NCBI GenBank assembly: GCA_958295665.1
Contig: OY282558.1
Coordinates: 68,684,789 to 68,748,788 of the forward strand
Source: Tipula vernalis
Lineage: Eukaryota; Arthropoda; Insecta; Diptera; Tipulidae
DNA length: 64,000 nt
Direction: 5' to 3'
Positions 36,492 through 46,931 of this stretch are shown here, one piece after another. Within the stretch, counting starts at the first letter, position 1. Every line of letters starts with the position of its first letter. The position numbers and the translations under genes are program-made. Under the pieces are notes generated by a model. The model was given only the letters and a program-made list of their open reading frames with translations. It was not told the DNA's origin and made no database searches.

Positions 36492-36676
36492 TTGATTCAC
36501 CAGATTTGTTCGTTGAGCTCGTCAAGAAAATGACAATTTGACGGAGTTAAAAACCGAGTTAAAAATATGTTATCTCTCTTTTGTGTCCAGCGAGATAACA
36601 TATTTTTAGCTCGGTTTTTAACTCCGTCAAGTTGTCATTTTCTTGACGAGCTCAATGGACAAATCTGGTGAATCAA
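36492..36676. repeat. Long hairpin: 85-bp arms, 15-base loop
   Basis: The left arm (36492-36576) is the reverse complement of the right arm (36592-36676) with four mismatches in 85, about 95 percent identity. The right arm is part of the transposase C-terminal frame (36627-36899), so the left arm is an inverted duplicate of coding sequence plus its 3' flank. A transcript through here would fold into a nearly perfect duplex. Confidence 0.93.
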
Positions 36677-38100
36677 CCTGCAAATCTTTCATTATTGCGC
36701 GTTCTGAAAACATTCTGGAAATTAAATTAATTGGTTCTTTGGAAATTTTGAAGTAATAATCAGTCGGTGCCTTAAGTTTGCAGAAGTTATTTTCTTCACC
36801 ATAATTTTTGTTACTGATCAGATATTCCGGTAGAGCCTCCAAAATTTCATCAGTTTTGATAAAGATGTTTTCGCAACGGGAACATTTAATTTTTCTCAAA
36901 ATTTTGCGTGCTTAGTAGCCCACAAAATACTACATTGAAGCTTCTTGTAAAGGTACATCCAGATTAAAAAAAAATTTCGGATATATCTGATATGTCGTAC
37001 AATTTGATATATTTGAAAATGGTGATAAAATTTTAACCGTTGTGATTTTTGCAATATTATAGATTAAATTCATGAATTCTGTTAGTGGCTCTAATTTGGG
37101 TAAACAAATTTTCGACTGGATCTTGATTTTATCTTGACGTTAAAATGTACTCAATTCCAATATTTTCCGACAATATATTTTTAGAAACTGTTTGAATGGT
37201 TCATATGCTCTGAATTAAACTGTTGTTTTGTTTACTAACGCAGTATTTGAAATATAATTTACCATGAATTCCGGAAATGTATCAACTTGATTATTCGTAA
37301 TAAAACCACATCTAAATGGATTTTTTTCATATTTTGTTTTCGAGTTGAGGCAATCAAAGAGTTTATCAATTTTCTCAATAAACTTATATGACGAACATGC
37401 AACTTCTTTATTATGAGGTGATATTTTATTCAATTGAATCGCCGTTTTAATACCTGCCACAACACTTCTACTAAAAATCTGTATGGCTACATAGTTTCAC
37501 TTTCATTTTCTCAAAATTGTTTGGGTAAATGTGTTTAGCTCTAAGTTTAGGGCAACATTTGGTAATTGAATTCACTTCTAAGTTGTAGAGTTCTAGTATT
37601 TTATCCCAACTTACCAAACCGTCAGATGTCTAAACGCAAGAAATTTTGGCATCGGTTTATTTTACGGTTGGTAAGGGAAATGATAAAATAAATCATGTTC
37701 GTCAAAAACCGTTAAAAATTTTAGTGCAGTTCATATCATGGATTCCAATAATGCGTTTCTTGGGTGAAAGCTTCCCAATGGTGTTTTTAAACATAAATAT
37801 TATATTATTTAAATAATTCCAGAAATGGTTAGAACTTTGAACCTCAATATCTCATTTTTTTCATTTTGAAATAAATTTAGTGTAGGAACAGCATATTTTG
37901 ATAAACCTCTTTTAGTGAAATACTTTTTTTCGAAATGTTTTTCACAAACCACAATATTTTTAATTGTGTAATATTTTAACCTACAATTCAGTACCCAATC
38001 ATTATATTTCTTGTGGTGGGCCAGCAATTTGAACAAACGAACATTTTATACCACTTTTAATGCGATTCATTGTGGAACTAATATTTAAACTGACGATCAA
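36627..38100 (-). pseudogene. P-element-type transposase (THAP family), broken
   Basis: Three minus-strand pieces appear in the right order. (1) 38036-37809: WVLNCRLKYYTIKNIVVCEK then HFEKKYF and LSKYAVPTLNL, the C-x2-H half and the AVP-T box of a THAP zinc finger; an ATG frame with a Cys (38080-38050) lies just upstream in another frame. (2) 37460-37215: MAGIKTAIQLNKISP and a FIEKIDKLFDCLNSKTKY segment, a block conserved in P-element and THAP9 transposases. (3) 36899-36627: KIKCSRCENIF, TDEILEALPEYLIS and DYYFKISKEPINLISRMF, like the C-terminal part. Stops and frameshifts separate them, and the RNase H-like catalytic core was not resolved. Family call is firm; the copy is non-functional. Confidence 0.8.
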
Positions 38101-38606
38101 TTAAATGAAAAATATATATGCTTATGTAATTGGAAACACAAACAAATGTGAAAACCCTTCGCTAGTAATAATTTTCCTTTCCTACTGAAATTTATTGAAA
38201 TTTGAAAAGAATAAACATGGAAACCTACAACATACAATACAAACCAATATTTTAATTTGTTTTATTTTGTAATTTGGTTATGTGTATGTATTTTATTTCT
38301 GTTGGTTTATGCAAGTCTTTGATGGTGTTTCTGCTTTGTTAAAATAGATGGCAGTAATGAAAATGTTTTTGAAATATATTGGGTTCCTCGATTAGATTAC
38401 AGAAAATAAACTAATATGAAAAATGGAGCCACTGTATTCGACCAAACCTTCCCTCCCAATAATTCGTCTGGATATTTTACGCTTGTGGTTATATTAAAGT
38501 ACATTATTTCATTAAAAAACTTAGTAGGCCTTTATACTTATTCTGTGCAGACAGGAAAAAAAAATATTTTACCGAAAAATTCTCATGGCATACTTATATT
38601 TAGTTA

Positions 38607-38855
38607 TGTTTTTTTATTCGCTCCGGATAGCTGCTATCGAGAGCCGTCATTTTTCTACGCCTAAATTTAAATTTGACGCGCTATTTATTGGTAAACTAAA
38701 CTTATTTAACATCAAACTATCATTTTTAATTCAATTGGTTTCCAAAAACTTCATTTAAAAATATTTGGCTCGACCTAATTATACGGAGCGCTATCGGGAG
38801 CTATTTTTTATATGAAGGCTCTCGATAGCAGTTATCCGGAGCGAATAAAAAAACA
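38607..38855. mobile_element. Fold-back MITE-like element, about 249 bp
   Basis: TTTATTCGCTCCGGATAGCT followed by GCTATCGAGAGCC at 38612-38645 is repeated in reverse complement at 38817-38850 with one or two differences; arms are about 42 bases. The middle is AT-rich and non-coding, with a further CGGAGCGCTATCGGGAGC word near 38784 that resembles the arm. It lies just outside the P-element relic. No target duplication could be assigned. Confidence 0.7.
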
Positions 38856-41284
38856 CTACATTTATAAACTGTTAGGTCCAAATCAACAGAGGCAACTACA
38901 ACTTTTAGTTGTAGTTAAATATTTTTCGGAATTGAATTCCGAAATCCATATTTTTAAACGTCATTAAAACAGCGAATTTGTCACCGATATCTACAAGTAG
39001 TTAAATCTATACTTAACATTGACATTTTAATGTGGTTTAAAAATACATAAACAGACACTGTAGTGTTAGTTGCGAATTCTAGTTGCGTCTATCGTTTTGG
39101 ACCTTTGTATTACTAAATAATTTGTAGTAGTATTTACAGTCAATTAGGCGTATCAGAAGTGCTAGGTGAATATAAATCGATGAAAAGGATGGCTTAGCTA
39201 AGACAAAACTTTTATATTCAATTGTAGTCTGAATGTGAAGAATAAAGCCAAAAATTGAAAAAAACAGTAGAGACAAAATCCAAGACGGGCTTCCGTAAAC
39301 TAAGTATAATTTAGTAAGCAAATACTATGTACTTCTTAACCGTTCAAATTTGACATCCCGCAATATTTAATGGCCCGCTCATTTGTCGATATTTTAAACC
39401 AAAATGATATTCGTAACAACCTAAAGAGAGGAAATTCAAATTACGATCATAAGTGGACTTTTAGTATTATAATTAAGTATAGTTTCAAGACGTCTTAACG
39501 CTATCATTAATTATTACTAAAACTCAAATTATGATCATAAATTGAATTTTCTGTCAATTCTGTACGGCAATAATCCAAAACAACATAACTATGGGGGAGG
39601 TATACAAATTCAGAACAAACTCCGACTACATTGCGATCAGTTTGTTCAGTAGCATTCAATACATTTAGATGATTTAAACGATAAATGAGAATCATAAAGC
39701 AGAGTGGTTGATCGAAGAAAAGTAACTAAATATTGTACTAATGCGGACGAAACCAATTTTTGTCACAGCAATCAAATTTACGTGTATTGAATAATAATTT
39801 TAGATGTGCGTAGACGAAAACGATCGTGTTTTAGATTTCTTGAAGCCAATAGGTGAACAATAATGAATTGTACATATACATATATCTGTACTCAAAGTTA
39901 AATTTATTCAACCAAAATGTAAATACTTACATAAATTCAAAGTCTAAGGTGATATGGATTACTAACAATTTATCATTCAGATCTTATATCATAAATAATA
40001 ACCGGTAATTCGTATAAAAACACATCGAAAACCATTAAATTTGCCGGTATACGTAACGAAAAAGAAAGTTTACATAACTGTGCGCGCACATCAACGTCTA
40101 CAATGTTGTAGGCTAATGTCGTGAAAAAGGTCAAATTTATATGCCATCAGCCAATACCAAAAAACAAATAACACATTTTGCTACTTTTAACCAAATCAAT
40201 CATACGATTTTTTTTTTTTTTTTAACCAATTTTCATTGAAATTTAATTAAATAATTTCGAATAACCCAACGTACATTTATCTATGTATGTACACGATTCT
40301 AATAAAAAGTATTGGCGCGCTTGTCTCATACCATAAAACAGTACTGACATATACAATACGAGTACCGCATCAAAAAGACCTTCAAATCGATATTAAATTG
40401 ATTTGATATTTTGAGGAATTTTTTCAGTTAAAAATATCATCGATCATCTTATTTATGTACAGATCGAACGATTTAAAAAAAAATTTTAAGTTTTGACTGT
40501 TTTGGAATGTCAAGTGGCCAATTGAATACATGGTACAACATTAATTTTTGTTATATTGTTGTCTGATGTCATGTTCCTTTACACCAACACGTTCATCTTT
40601 ATAATCTTGTGCGAAATCGAAATGAACACAATTTTAAATTCAGAAAAATTTTAAACATAATGATTTGCTGAAAAGGTTAAAGAGTTAATTTAATATTTTT
40701 AGTAACTCTGAAAATCTTGATTAGTATATTCGGTGAAATTGTGGTTAATAAATAAAGTGAGGCTAGCCAATTTGGTCAAACAAACTTATCATAAAAAAAT
40801 CTTAAAATCGCATAATCTAAATTAGCCTCAGAATGCTACAATTGAATTGCGAAACGAAACGAGTTAAATGCTTTGAAGGTAATCGGAGTACGAAAATTGA
40901 ATGATCAACTGCAAAAATTTAAATAAACAAAAAAAAAAGCAACAGGAAGAATTTAGAGAACATCGCGACCATGATCAACACTTAAATATTGGTTTATTAT
41001 TTTGGATTCTAAATTACTACCACATACATCCAGAAACCGCTGTATAGGTACATTTGAAACGAAAGTTCCTCCGTCTTCAAGAAAGGGTGATCCTTAAACA
41101 ATCCTTACAAAAAAACCAAACTGAGATAAATAAATTGTACGTGTTACCACCTTATGTGTAACATTTCTAAAATCGATCTTTTCCTAAATTTTTTTTGTAG
41201 TTCTAAAATTTTTACATTATTCCAAGAATTTCGAAGAACCGCACTTTTGTATTGATTTTTCCACAAATTGTTTTGTTTGTCCAG
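38856..41284. other. No gene recognised; two small perfect hairpins
   Basis: AT-rich DNA. Two adjacent inverted repeats stand out: AACTACAACT-TTT-AGTTGTAGTT near 38893-38915 and TTCGGAATT-G-AATTCCGAA near 38927-38946. A T-run lies at about 40208-40223. Short ORFs at 39079-39321 and 39507-39695 have no recognisable family. Confidence 0.45.
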
Positions 41285-41450
41285 CAGGGCTAACTGGGAA
41301 TTCGATTCGAACGTGATCGAATCTTCGATGTATTAGACTCCTATTTGAATTGAATCAGATTTATTCGTTTCTTATTTAAATCAAATATGAATCTTATAGT
41401 TATATCCAAGACTCGATTTCGTTCGAATCGAATTCCCCAAATAGCCCCTC
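41285..41450 (+). mobile_element. MITE with about 30-bp terminal inverted repeats
   Basis: The left end CAGGGCTAACTGGGAATTCG continues ATTCGAACG. The reverse complement of the right end reads GGGGCTATTTGGGGAATTCG, also continuing ATTCGAACG. The CAGGGCTA-type end fits hAT elements. The 166-bp interior is non-coding. A partial inverted copy is at 21735-21850. No target duplication was clear. Confidence 0.7.
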
Positions 41451-42545
41451 AGTATATGATGCGTTATACTCACATTGAACTTAATAGATAACATTTTATT
41501 GTTTCTGTAGCAGAACCCGGGTCTTTTAGAAGAAATATTTTCTGATTTCTGTTTGTAAACAAGAAGAGTCCGAAACCTCAGGTAAATATAAAATTGCGCA
41601 CAAAACCAATAAAAAATATTTTAATTATAAACAATTATATTGGCTCAATAATTGTCTATTTGTCTAAATAAGTGGTCAAAATTTAAAACGATTCCGGTGA
41701 TATAAAGTTCAATCATAGATTTGAGGACTAAAAATTGTAAGTCAGGGCCATTTGGGTTCTTTTCTAAAGCTCTCATCAACAAACAACCCTAGAGCAGCAA
41801 CAAAAGAACTTTAGTGTATACTAGCAACACTTCACCAATCCACTATGATATCCAAATCACATAATTTGACGCATTGGTGGAACTACGAAATTGGTTAGGG
41901 ATCGATTCGTTCGGAGTCTGTCAATTTATATTAAAAAACGGAAAAGTGAAATCAACGAAAGAATGGAGAAAATAGAAATTTAAAATTTTGCGGACGACAT
42001 AACCTCAAACGGTATATTTTTGACGTTTGAACAAAGAAATATTTTATTATTTATTTGTTTAACAATTTTTGAAAAATATTCTGGAAACAACTAAATCGGT
42101 TTTATGGCCCATAGAGCAGATTTATTTTGAATCAAAAAGTTATTTTAACTTAAAGGAATGGTTTATTGCGAAAAAGTTTCACGGGACGAACGCGTCTGGA
42201 CCTTGTAGATATATAACTCAAAATAAAGGAATAGGTTTGTGTCTTAAATATTCAAGGAATTCTAAGAGTTTGTTTTTGGAATTGTGACTGAAATACTCAA
42301 TACTCATTAAAACGAAACATGTTGCTTCTTAAAACGTAGTAAAAGCAAAGACTATTATTCGTTATTATCGGCTAAACTGTCTAGCCAAAACCAACTCTTA
42401 CCGTAGTGTATCACTATACTGTCTTTAGTGTAGCAGATTTTTAAGAGCGTCAGACTTTGATTGTTTGCATGTTACTTAAAAAAATTATAATACTAGCTAT
42501 CTTGCATTACTTCCTAGATTCTAGCAATCAGTAGTAAACCTTACA
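41451..42545. other. No gene recognised
   Basis: AT-rich DNA with an unassigned 72-codon plus-strand ORF at 42069-42287 (MKNILETTKSVLWPIEQIYF...). It has no motif and no neighbouring exon-like sequence; it may be chance. Confidence 0.35.
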
Positions 42546-42712
42546 CGGGTGCTTCTTAACCGGGGTGCGATATCGGTTTTGGAACTAATTTCGGAACAAT
42601 AGCACTTTTTTGTTGCTTTAATCAGAAATTGGAGATCAGAAATTCGGGGCTTTTGATTGATATTTTTGATATCACATACATATATCTAAAAAGGTTAAGA
42701 ACCACAGACATT
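42546..42712. mobile_element. hAT-type MITE or solo ends, about 167 bp
   Basis: GGTGCTTCTTAACCGGGGTG at the left and GTGGTTCTTAACCTTTTTAG as the reverse complement of the right are an inverted pair. GTGGTTCTTAACC is a common form of hAT terminal repeat in animals. The interior has no coding sequence. Boundaries are approximate and no duplication was found. Confidence 0.45.
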
Positions 42713-43237
42713 CAAAATATTTTCACAGTTTTTTAAACTTTCATTAAAACAAAATTAAAAAAAAAAAAAAATTGACAACAGACTAGGGATTAGCTAATCA
42801 CGATTAGTGAATTTTTCGAGATTAGCTGTGGTGTGTCAAGTTCAAGATTAGCTAATCGCTTTTTATTACAAAGACTATGTACGATTAGTGAACTAGCCCC
42901 TCAATTATAGTGAAGTATACATTTTTGTATTGCGTTTAGTGATAGTACAAGTGGCGCCATTATATGTAAATGTTAAAATAAAATTGCAAATCCAATTTGC
43001 TCTCTTTTAATGCAATTGTAACGTTCATTGACATTTTAAAAGTTCAAAACTAATTTTTTTGCTACAAATAAAACAAAAATTGAAAACTTTAATTAATAAT
43101 TAAGTTATTTAAATCATAATTTAGTTGTTTAATGTTTAGTTGTATTTATTTTCATTAATTTTTCAAAAAAATATTTTAAAAATCCGCTCAATCAAGAGTG
43201 ATGACATTTGTATTAATATCGCTGCCACAAACTAGTG

Positions 43238-43393
43238 GTGCCACCAGCTAAACCATAGTCTGTCAATGTAATGAGGTAATCCCACTGACAGACCAGGGAT
43301 TAGCTAAGCGCGATTAGTACAACTCGATTAGCTAATCTACCACTAATCTTATTGCATTGACAGACAAAGGTTTAGTAAGTGGCGCCACGAGTT
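43238..43393. mobile_element. Palindromic MITE, about 156 bp, within the left hAT end
   Basis: GTGGTGCCACCAGCTAAACC followed by ATAGTCTGTCAATGTAAT at the left is the near reverse complement of ATTGCATTGACAGACAAAGG followed by TTTAGTAAGTGGCGCCAC at the right. The centre holds CAGGGATTAGCTAAGCGCGA and CGATTAGCTAATC, the same words as in the surrounding hAT ends, so it is a miniature relative of that element nested in or beside its left end. Confidence 0.7.
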
Positions 43394-44032
43394 TATGGTA
43401 TATAGTATGATTTTTTTGATTTTGTTCAGTAATTAAATCAAAATAAAGACAACAGAGACATTAAAAAAAAAATTATAATTTAAATACTTTAATTATTAAT
43501 TAAAATTTTCAATCTTTTTTATTTTTACCTACCACAAATTTTTTGTAGTTTTAAAAATTTTGATAATAGTTCCATCTAGTATTGTAAATTTTCCGATTTT
43601 TTTAAATATGGTGTTGTTACCGGCAATATTACCGGTAACACGGGTAAAATAGGTAACACACTTTTTATTCAAAATTTTCATTCCAATTTGTACCAAAGAA
43701 CATTAAAATAAAATGTTGGAGACGGACAGCTACTTGATCTGTGTTTAAAAATAACACTGTGATCAAAAAATAGTCCGAATCAGAAAATCGATTTCCGGAA
43801 TGGCATACAAAATTTTTTTTCGATTCGGCTTGAACCCCTTTCAATCGTGTCAGAACGTTGTCCCCGCAGTGCTTTTTAGAGTTTCGATAATAGCTAGAAG
43901 TCAGGCGGAGCTAAATAAGGCGGATGGCGAAACTATTTATTTATTTAACCTACAGTAAATATATACAATCGGTATGCAAAAAAGATTAACAGTTATTATA
44001 CAATATTTTAGCACAAAAATAACATTTAACAA

Positions 44033-46228
44033 TTATTTAATGATAGACAAAAATCTAAACAACTCATTTCTAAACGAATTTCTTGTCATGTTAAAATCGA
44101 AAACGTCATAAACCGAATTAAAGAGTCGCGACATTCTCAAAACTGGTTCTGAGAGTGCGAAGTTTGAAGAAACCGGATCAATATGTAACAAACGACGACG
44201 GCGCAAACAACGTCTAGGAGCGTAAAAGTTGAAACGAGCCAGTAAATCGACACAGTCTATTCGGGAAGTCAGAACATCTTGAACGAAGATAGCGGATGCA
44301 ACATCTCGTCGATGATCTAATCGTTGTAATTTTAATAATTTACAACGATCATTATAAGGAGGTAGTACATATTGGTGCACTCGCTCCGTAGGTAAGCCGC
44401 GAAGCGCATACAAAAGAAACTGTTTTTGAACGCTCTCAATTCTGTATGAATGGCAATGATAAAATGGTGGCCAAATCTGAGAAGCATATTCTAGAATGGA
44501 ACGAACAAAGGACACATAGAGAGTTTTCAGTGTGAGTGGGTCGCAGAAGTCTTTACAATTGCGCTTAATGAAACCCAGCATAATATAAGCTTTTGAAATA
44601 ACAGAATCAATGTGTTTGGTAAAAGTAAGATCATAAGAAAAGGTTACACCTAAGTCGGTTATGACCTCAACTCTGTCAATAGCGGTATTGTATAGAAAAT
44701 ATTGCTGAAGAACAGGTGAGTGTGTACGAGAAAATGATAAAATCCTACATTTACCCACATTCAACAATAATTTGTTTTTAAATGACCAACTGCAAAAGTT
44801 ACTCAAGTCACCTTGTAATTTAACACAGTCAGAAACTCCAGTAATAGGAGCAAATATCTTCATATCATCTGCGTAAAGCAAACATTTTGCGAATTTAAAA
44901 CAATCAACAACATCATTGACAAATAATGAGAATAAAAGTGGACCAATGTGGCTACCTTGAGGAACTCCAGAGGTAACTAAAAATAAGCGAGAACTAAAAT
45001 CATTTATCTTAACAAATTGGTAGCGATCAGACAGGTACGAATTCAACCACCTGATGGGGATAAACTGACAATTTAGTTGATCCAGCTTATCGATAAGGAT
45101 CGAGTGATCAATTTTATCGAAAGCCTTCGAAAAATCGGTGTAAACAGCATCCACTTGTTGCCTATGTTCTAAACTACTATATAAATGTTGACAAAAACCG
45201 ACCAGGTTAGTAACCGTGGACCTACCCGTGTAAAATCCGTGTTGAGCAGGAGAAATAAAAATGTTTGCATGAAAAAACAAGAATTTCTGTACCATTGATT
45301 CGAAAAGTTTTGGTATGGCAGCAAGAATAGCGATTCCGCGATAATTGCTGATATCACTTCTTCTGCCAGATTTAAAAATCGGACGAATGAAAGACAGTTT
45401 CCAGGGATCCGGAAAAATCCCAGTACGTAGGCTCTTATTAAAGATTAGAGTCATTGGATGGGCTAAACTCTCTGCACAATTCTTAATAAGGATAGGTGGA
45501 AAACCGTCATGTCCTGCCCCCTTATTACTATCAAGTTGAGATAAGCTATCATAAACTTCTGCTTCAGTAAACTGTAAAAAATTAAAATCAGAGCAATCGC
45601 GATTATTTATAAGCTTGGTACCAGAATCTCCAGATACTACATAGACGGACTCAAAAAAATTTGCAAATAGATTAGCGATATCAGAGGGTTGACTTGCGGA
45701 AGAGTTCTGAAAGGTCATTGGAGTAGGAAACCCAACAACCTTCTTTTTACCATTTATGAAATTCCAGAAAGTTTTTGGGTTGGAAGTCAGATCCTCTTCT
45801 ATTTGCAAAATGTAGTTGTTGTAAAGGAACCAATTTAAAGTTTTGAACTCTTTACGAGCTAAGTTGAATCTGGAATAAAACTCAGCGCCCTGTAACTTAT
45901 ACAAAGAATGGAACTTATTCCGTTTTTTTTCCAGACGTAGTAGTTCTTTGTTGTAGCACGGCTCACGAAACCTAGGTCCATTTTTATTTGATGGAACATA
46001 CCTTTCAATACCAGTCTTGAGCAGCCCGTTGAACAATAAAATAGAATGGTTCAAATTTTCATCTCGCTCGAGAAAGTCCCAATTAGAACCGACAAGAAAT
46101 TCGTTTAACGAATCGTAGTCCGCACGCCTAAAATCGAAATGCAAAGAATTACTAGAAGTACACGTAGTGTTGCAATTCTCTAAAAATATATATATATGGT
46201 AATTGGAGTGTGGTAAACGCTCAAACAT
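44033..46228 (-). CDS. CR1 ORF2, reverse transcriptase part
   Basis: A single open frame of 731 codons encodes the linker, reverse transcriptase and C-terminal domain of the second ORF of a CR1 element, the enzyme for target-primed reverse transcription of its own RNA. Visible blocks are PWKLSFIRPIFKSGRRSDIS (fingers, residues about 278-297), AQHGFYTGRSTVTNLVGFCQ, motif A YTDFSKAFDKIDH, motif B GVPQGSHIGPLLFSLFVNDV, motif C LLYADDMKIFAP with the catalytic YADD, then KLLLNVGKC and the IRWLNSYL segment before motif B. No stop interrupts it. The first 15 or so residues overlap the endonuclease frame in another phase: ORF2 was probably one protein, split by a frameshift in an AT repeat. The true start is therefore upstream in the other frame, not the Met at 46228. 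Confidence 0.9.
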   Translation of the reverse strand: MFERLPHSNYHIYIFLENCNTTCTSSNSLHFDFRRADYDSLNEFLVGSNWDFLERDENLNHSILLFNGLLKTGIERYVPSNKNGPRFREPCYNKELLRLEKKRNKFHSLYKLQGAEFYSRFNLARKEFKTLNWFLYNNYILQIEEDLTSNPKTFWNFINGKKKVVGFPTPMTFQNSSASQPSDIANLFANFFESVYVVSGDSGTKLINNRDCSDFNFLQFTEAEVYDSLSQLDSNKGAGHDGFPPILIKNCAESLAHPMTLIFNKSLRTGIFPDPWKLSFIRPIFKSGRRSDISNYRGIAILAAIPKLFESMVQKFLFFHANIFISPAQHGFYTGRSTVTNLVGFCQHLYSSLEHRQQVDAVYTDFSKAFDKIDHSILIDKLDQLNCQFIPIRWLNSYLSDRYQFVKINDFSSRLFLVTSGVPQGSHIGPLLFSLFVNDVVDCFKFAKCLLYADDMKIFAPITGVSDCVKLQGDLSNFCSWSFKNKLLLNVGKCRILSFSRTHSPVLQQYFLYNTAIDRVEVITDLGVTFSYDLTFTKHIDSVISKAYIMLGFIKRNCKDFCDPLTLKTLYVSFVRSILEYASQIWPPFYHCHSYRIESVQKQFLLYALRGLPTERVHQYVLPPYNDRCKLLKLQRLDHRRDVASAIFVQDVLTSRIDCVDLLARFNFYAPRRCLRRRRLLHIDPVSSNFALSEPVLRMSRLFNSVYDVFDFNMTRNSFRNELFRFLSIIK

Positions 46229-46914
46229 CCAGTAAAATCTTCACAAGGTGAAATCTCCGAAAACATAAGATCAGTTGAATAAACCAAATCGAGAAATATG
46301 CCCCGACTATTGCTTATCCGGTTCAACTGCATCATTGCTAAGCTAGCAAAATAATCAGTAACTGCTAATTCTTTCTGGCCAGTAGAAGAGGATGTGAAAA
46401 CTCCATCAACATCAAACCAAGTAATATCGGGAAGATTGAAGTCCCCTATAATCATTAGTTGTTCCTTAATACGAACCAATGGCATGACCGCAGAACTGAT
46501 GAAATTAACAATTCCCATATAATATTCCATAGTAGATCCAGAGGGAACATATACAGCCACCACTAGGATAGATGACTCGGATATATTAATCCGAACAGCA
46601 ATTACATCATAAATTGGATGACATGCAATGAGCTCGTTTGGGATCGAACTCTTAACAGCAATCAACACACCCCCACCTTTAAGGCTGGTACAAAAATCAT
46701 GTCGATCTTTTCTGTGGACGACGTAGTTGGGTGGGAAATATTCCTCTGAATTAAACCCTTTAGTAAGCCATGTTTCAGATATGATAATCACATCGTAATC
46801 GTTATCAAGAACGCCAAGCAAGAATAATTTAGCTTTCCCCCGAATACTAGAGTCGTTGTGATAGTACATCGAAGTAAAAGTAGTTTGTCCAGAACTTTTG
46901 GGCCGACGCATCAC
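46180..46914 (-). CDS. CR1 ORF2, apurinic-like endonuclease part
   Basis: The 244-codon frame has the endonuclease/exonuclease/phosphatase fold motifs that nick the target DNA for CR1 insertion: IIISETWLTKGF (catalytic Glu), GGGVLIAVKSSIPNE, VVAVYVPSGS, IIGDFNLPDITWF (the D-x-N pair) and FLDLVYST. The last expected S-D-H motif reads SVYH, so its Asp is changed. The frame ends in an isoleucine/tyrosine run produced by the AT repeat near 46190, and the reverse transcriptase continues in another phase from there. It starts 17 bases after the ORF1 stop. A single length change in the AT tract would explain the split; whether the living element has it is unknown. Confidence 0.82.
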   Translation of the reverse strand: MMRRPKSSGQTTFTSMYYHNDSSIRGKAKLFLLGVLDNDYDVIIISETWLTKGFNSEEYFPPNYVVHRKDRHDFCTSLKGGGVLIAVKSSIPNELIACHPIYDVIAVRINISESSILVVAVYVPSGSTMEYYMGIVNFISSAVMPLVRIKEQLMIIGDFNLPDITWFDVDGVFTSSSTGQKELAVTDYFASLAMMQLNRISNSRGIFLDLVYSTDLMFSEISPCEDFTGCLSVYHTPITIYIYF

Positions 46915-46931
46915 CTTTGACCCTGCGTTAT

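Larger units (their letters stand above)
35390..38393 (-). mobile_element. P-element-like transposon relic, about 3.0 kb including a nested LTR
   Basis: The left end reads AATCGAGGAACCCAATTAGC and the reverse complement of the right end (38393 leftward) reads AATCGAGGAACCCAATATAT; both then contain ATATATTT. Between them the minus strand carries, in order, a THAP-like domain, a mid-transposase block and a C-terminal block of P-element type. THAP begins about 350 bases inside the right end, as in P elements. Subtracting the solo LTR and its 4-base duplication leaves about 2.54 kb, close to the usual P-element size. No clear 8-bp target duplication was found, so end positions are good to only a few bases. 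Confidence 0.75.

Noticed and set aside
42069..42287. 72-codon ORF as a gene
   Set aside because: No motif, no flanking exon evidence; kept only as a remark.
45345..45539. Plus-strand ORFs within CR1, Gypsy and LOA regions (for example 45345, 47641, 51049, 52426, 60854)
   Set aside because: Antisense shadows of the element proteins on the minus strand.
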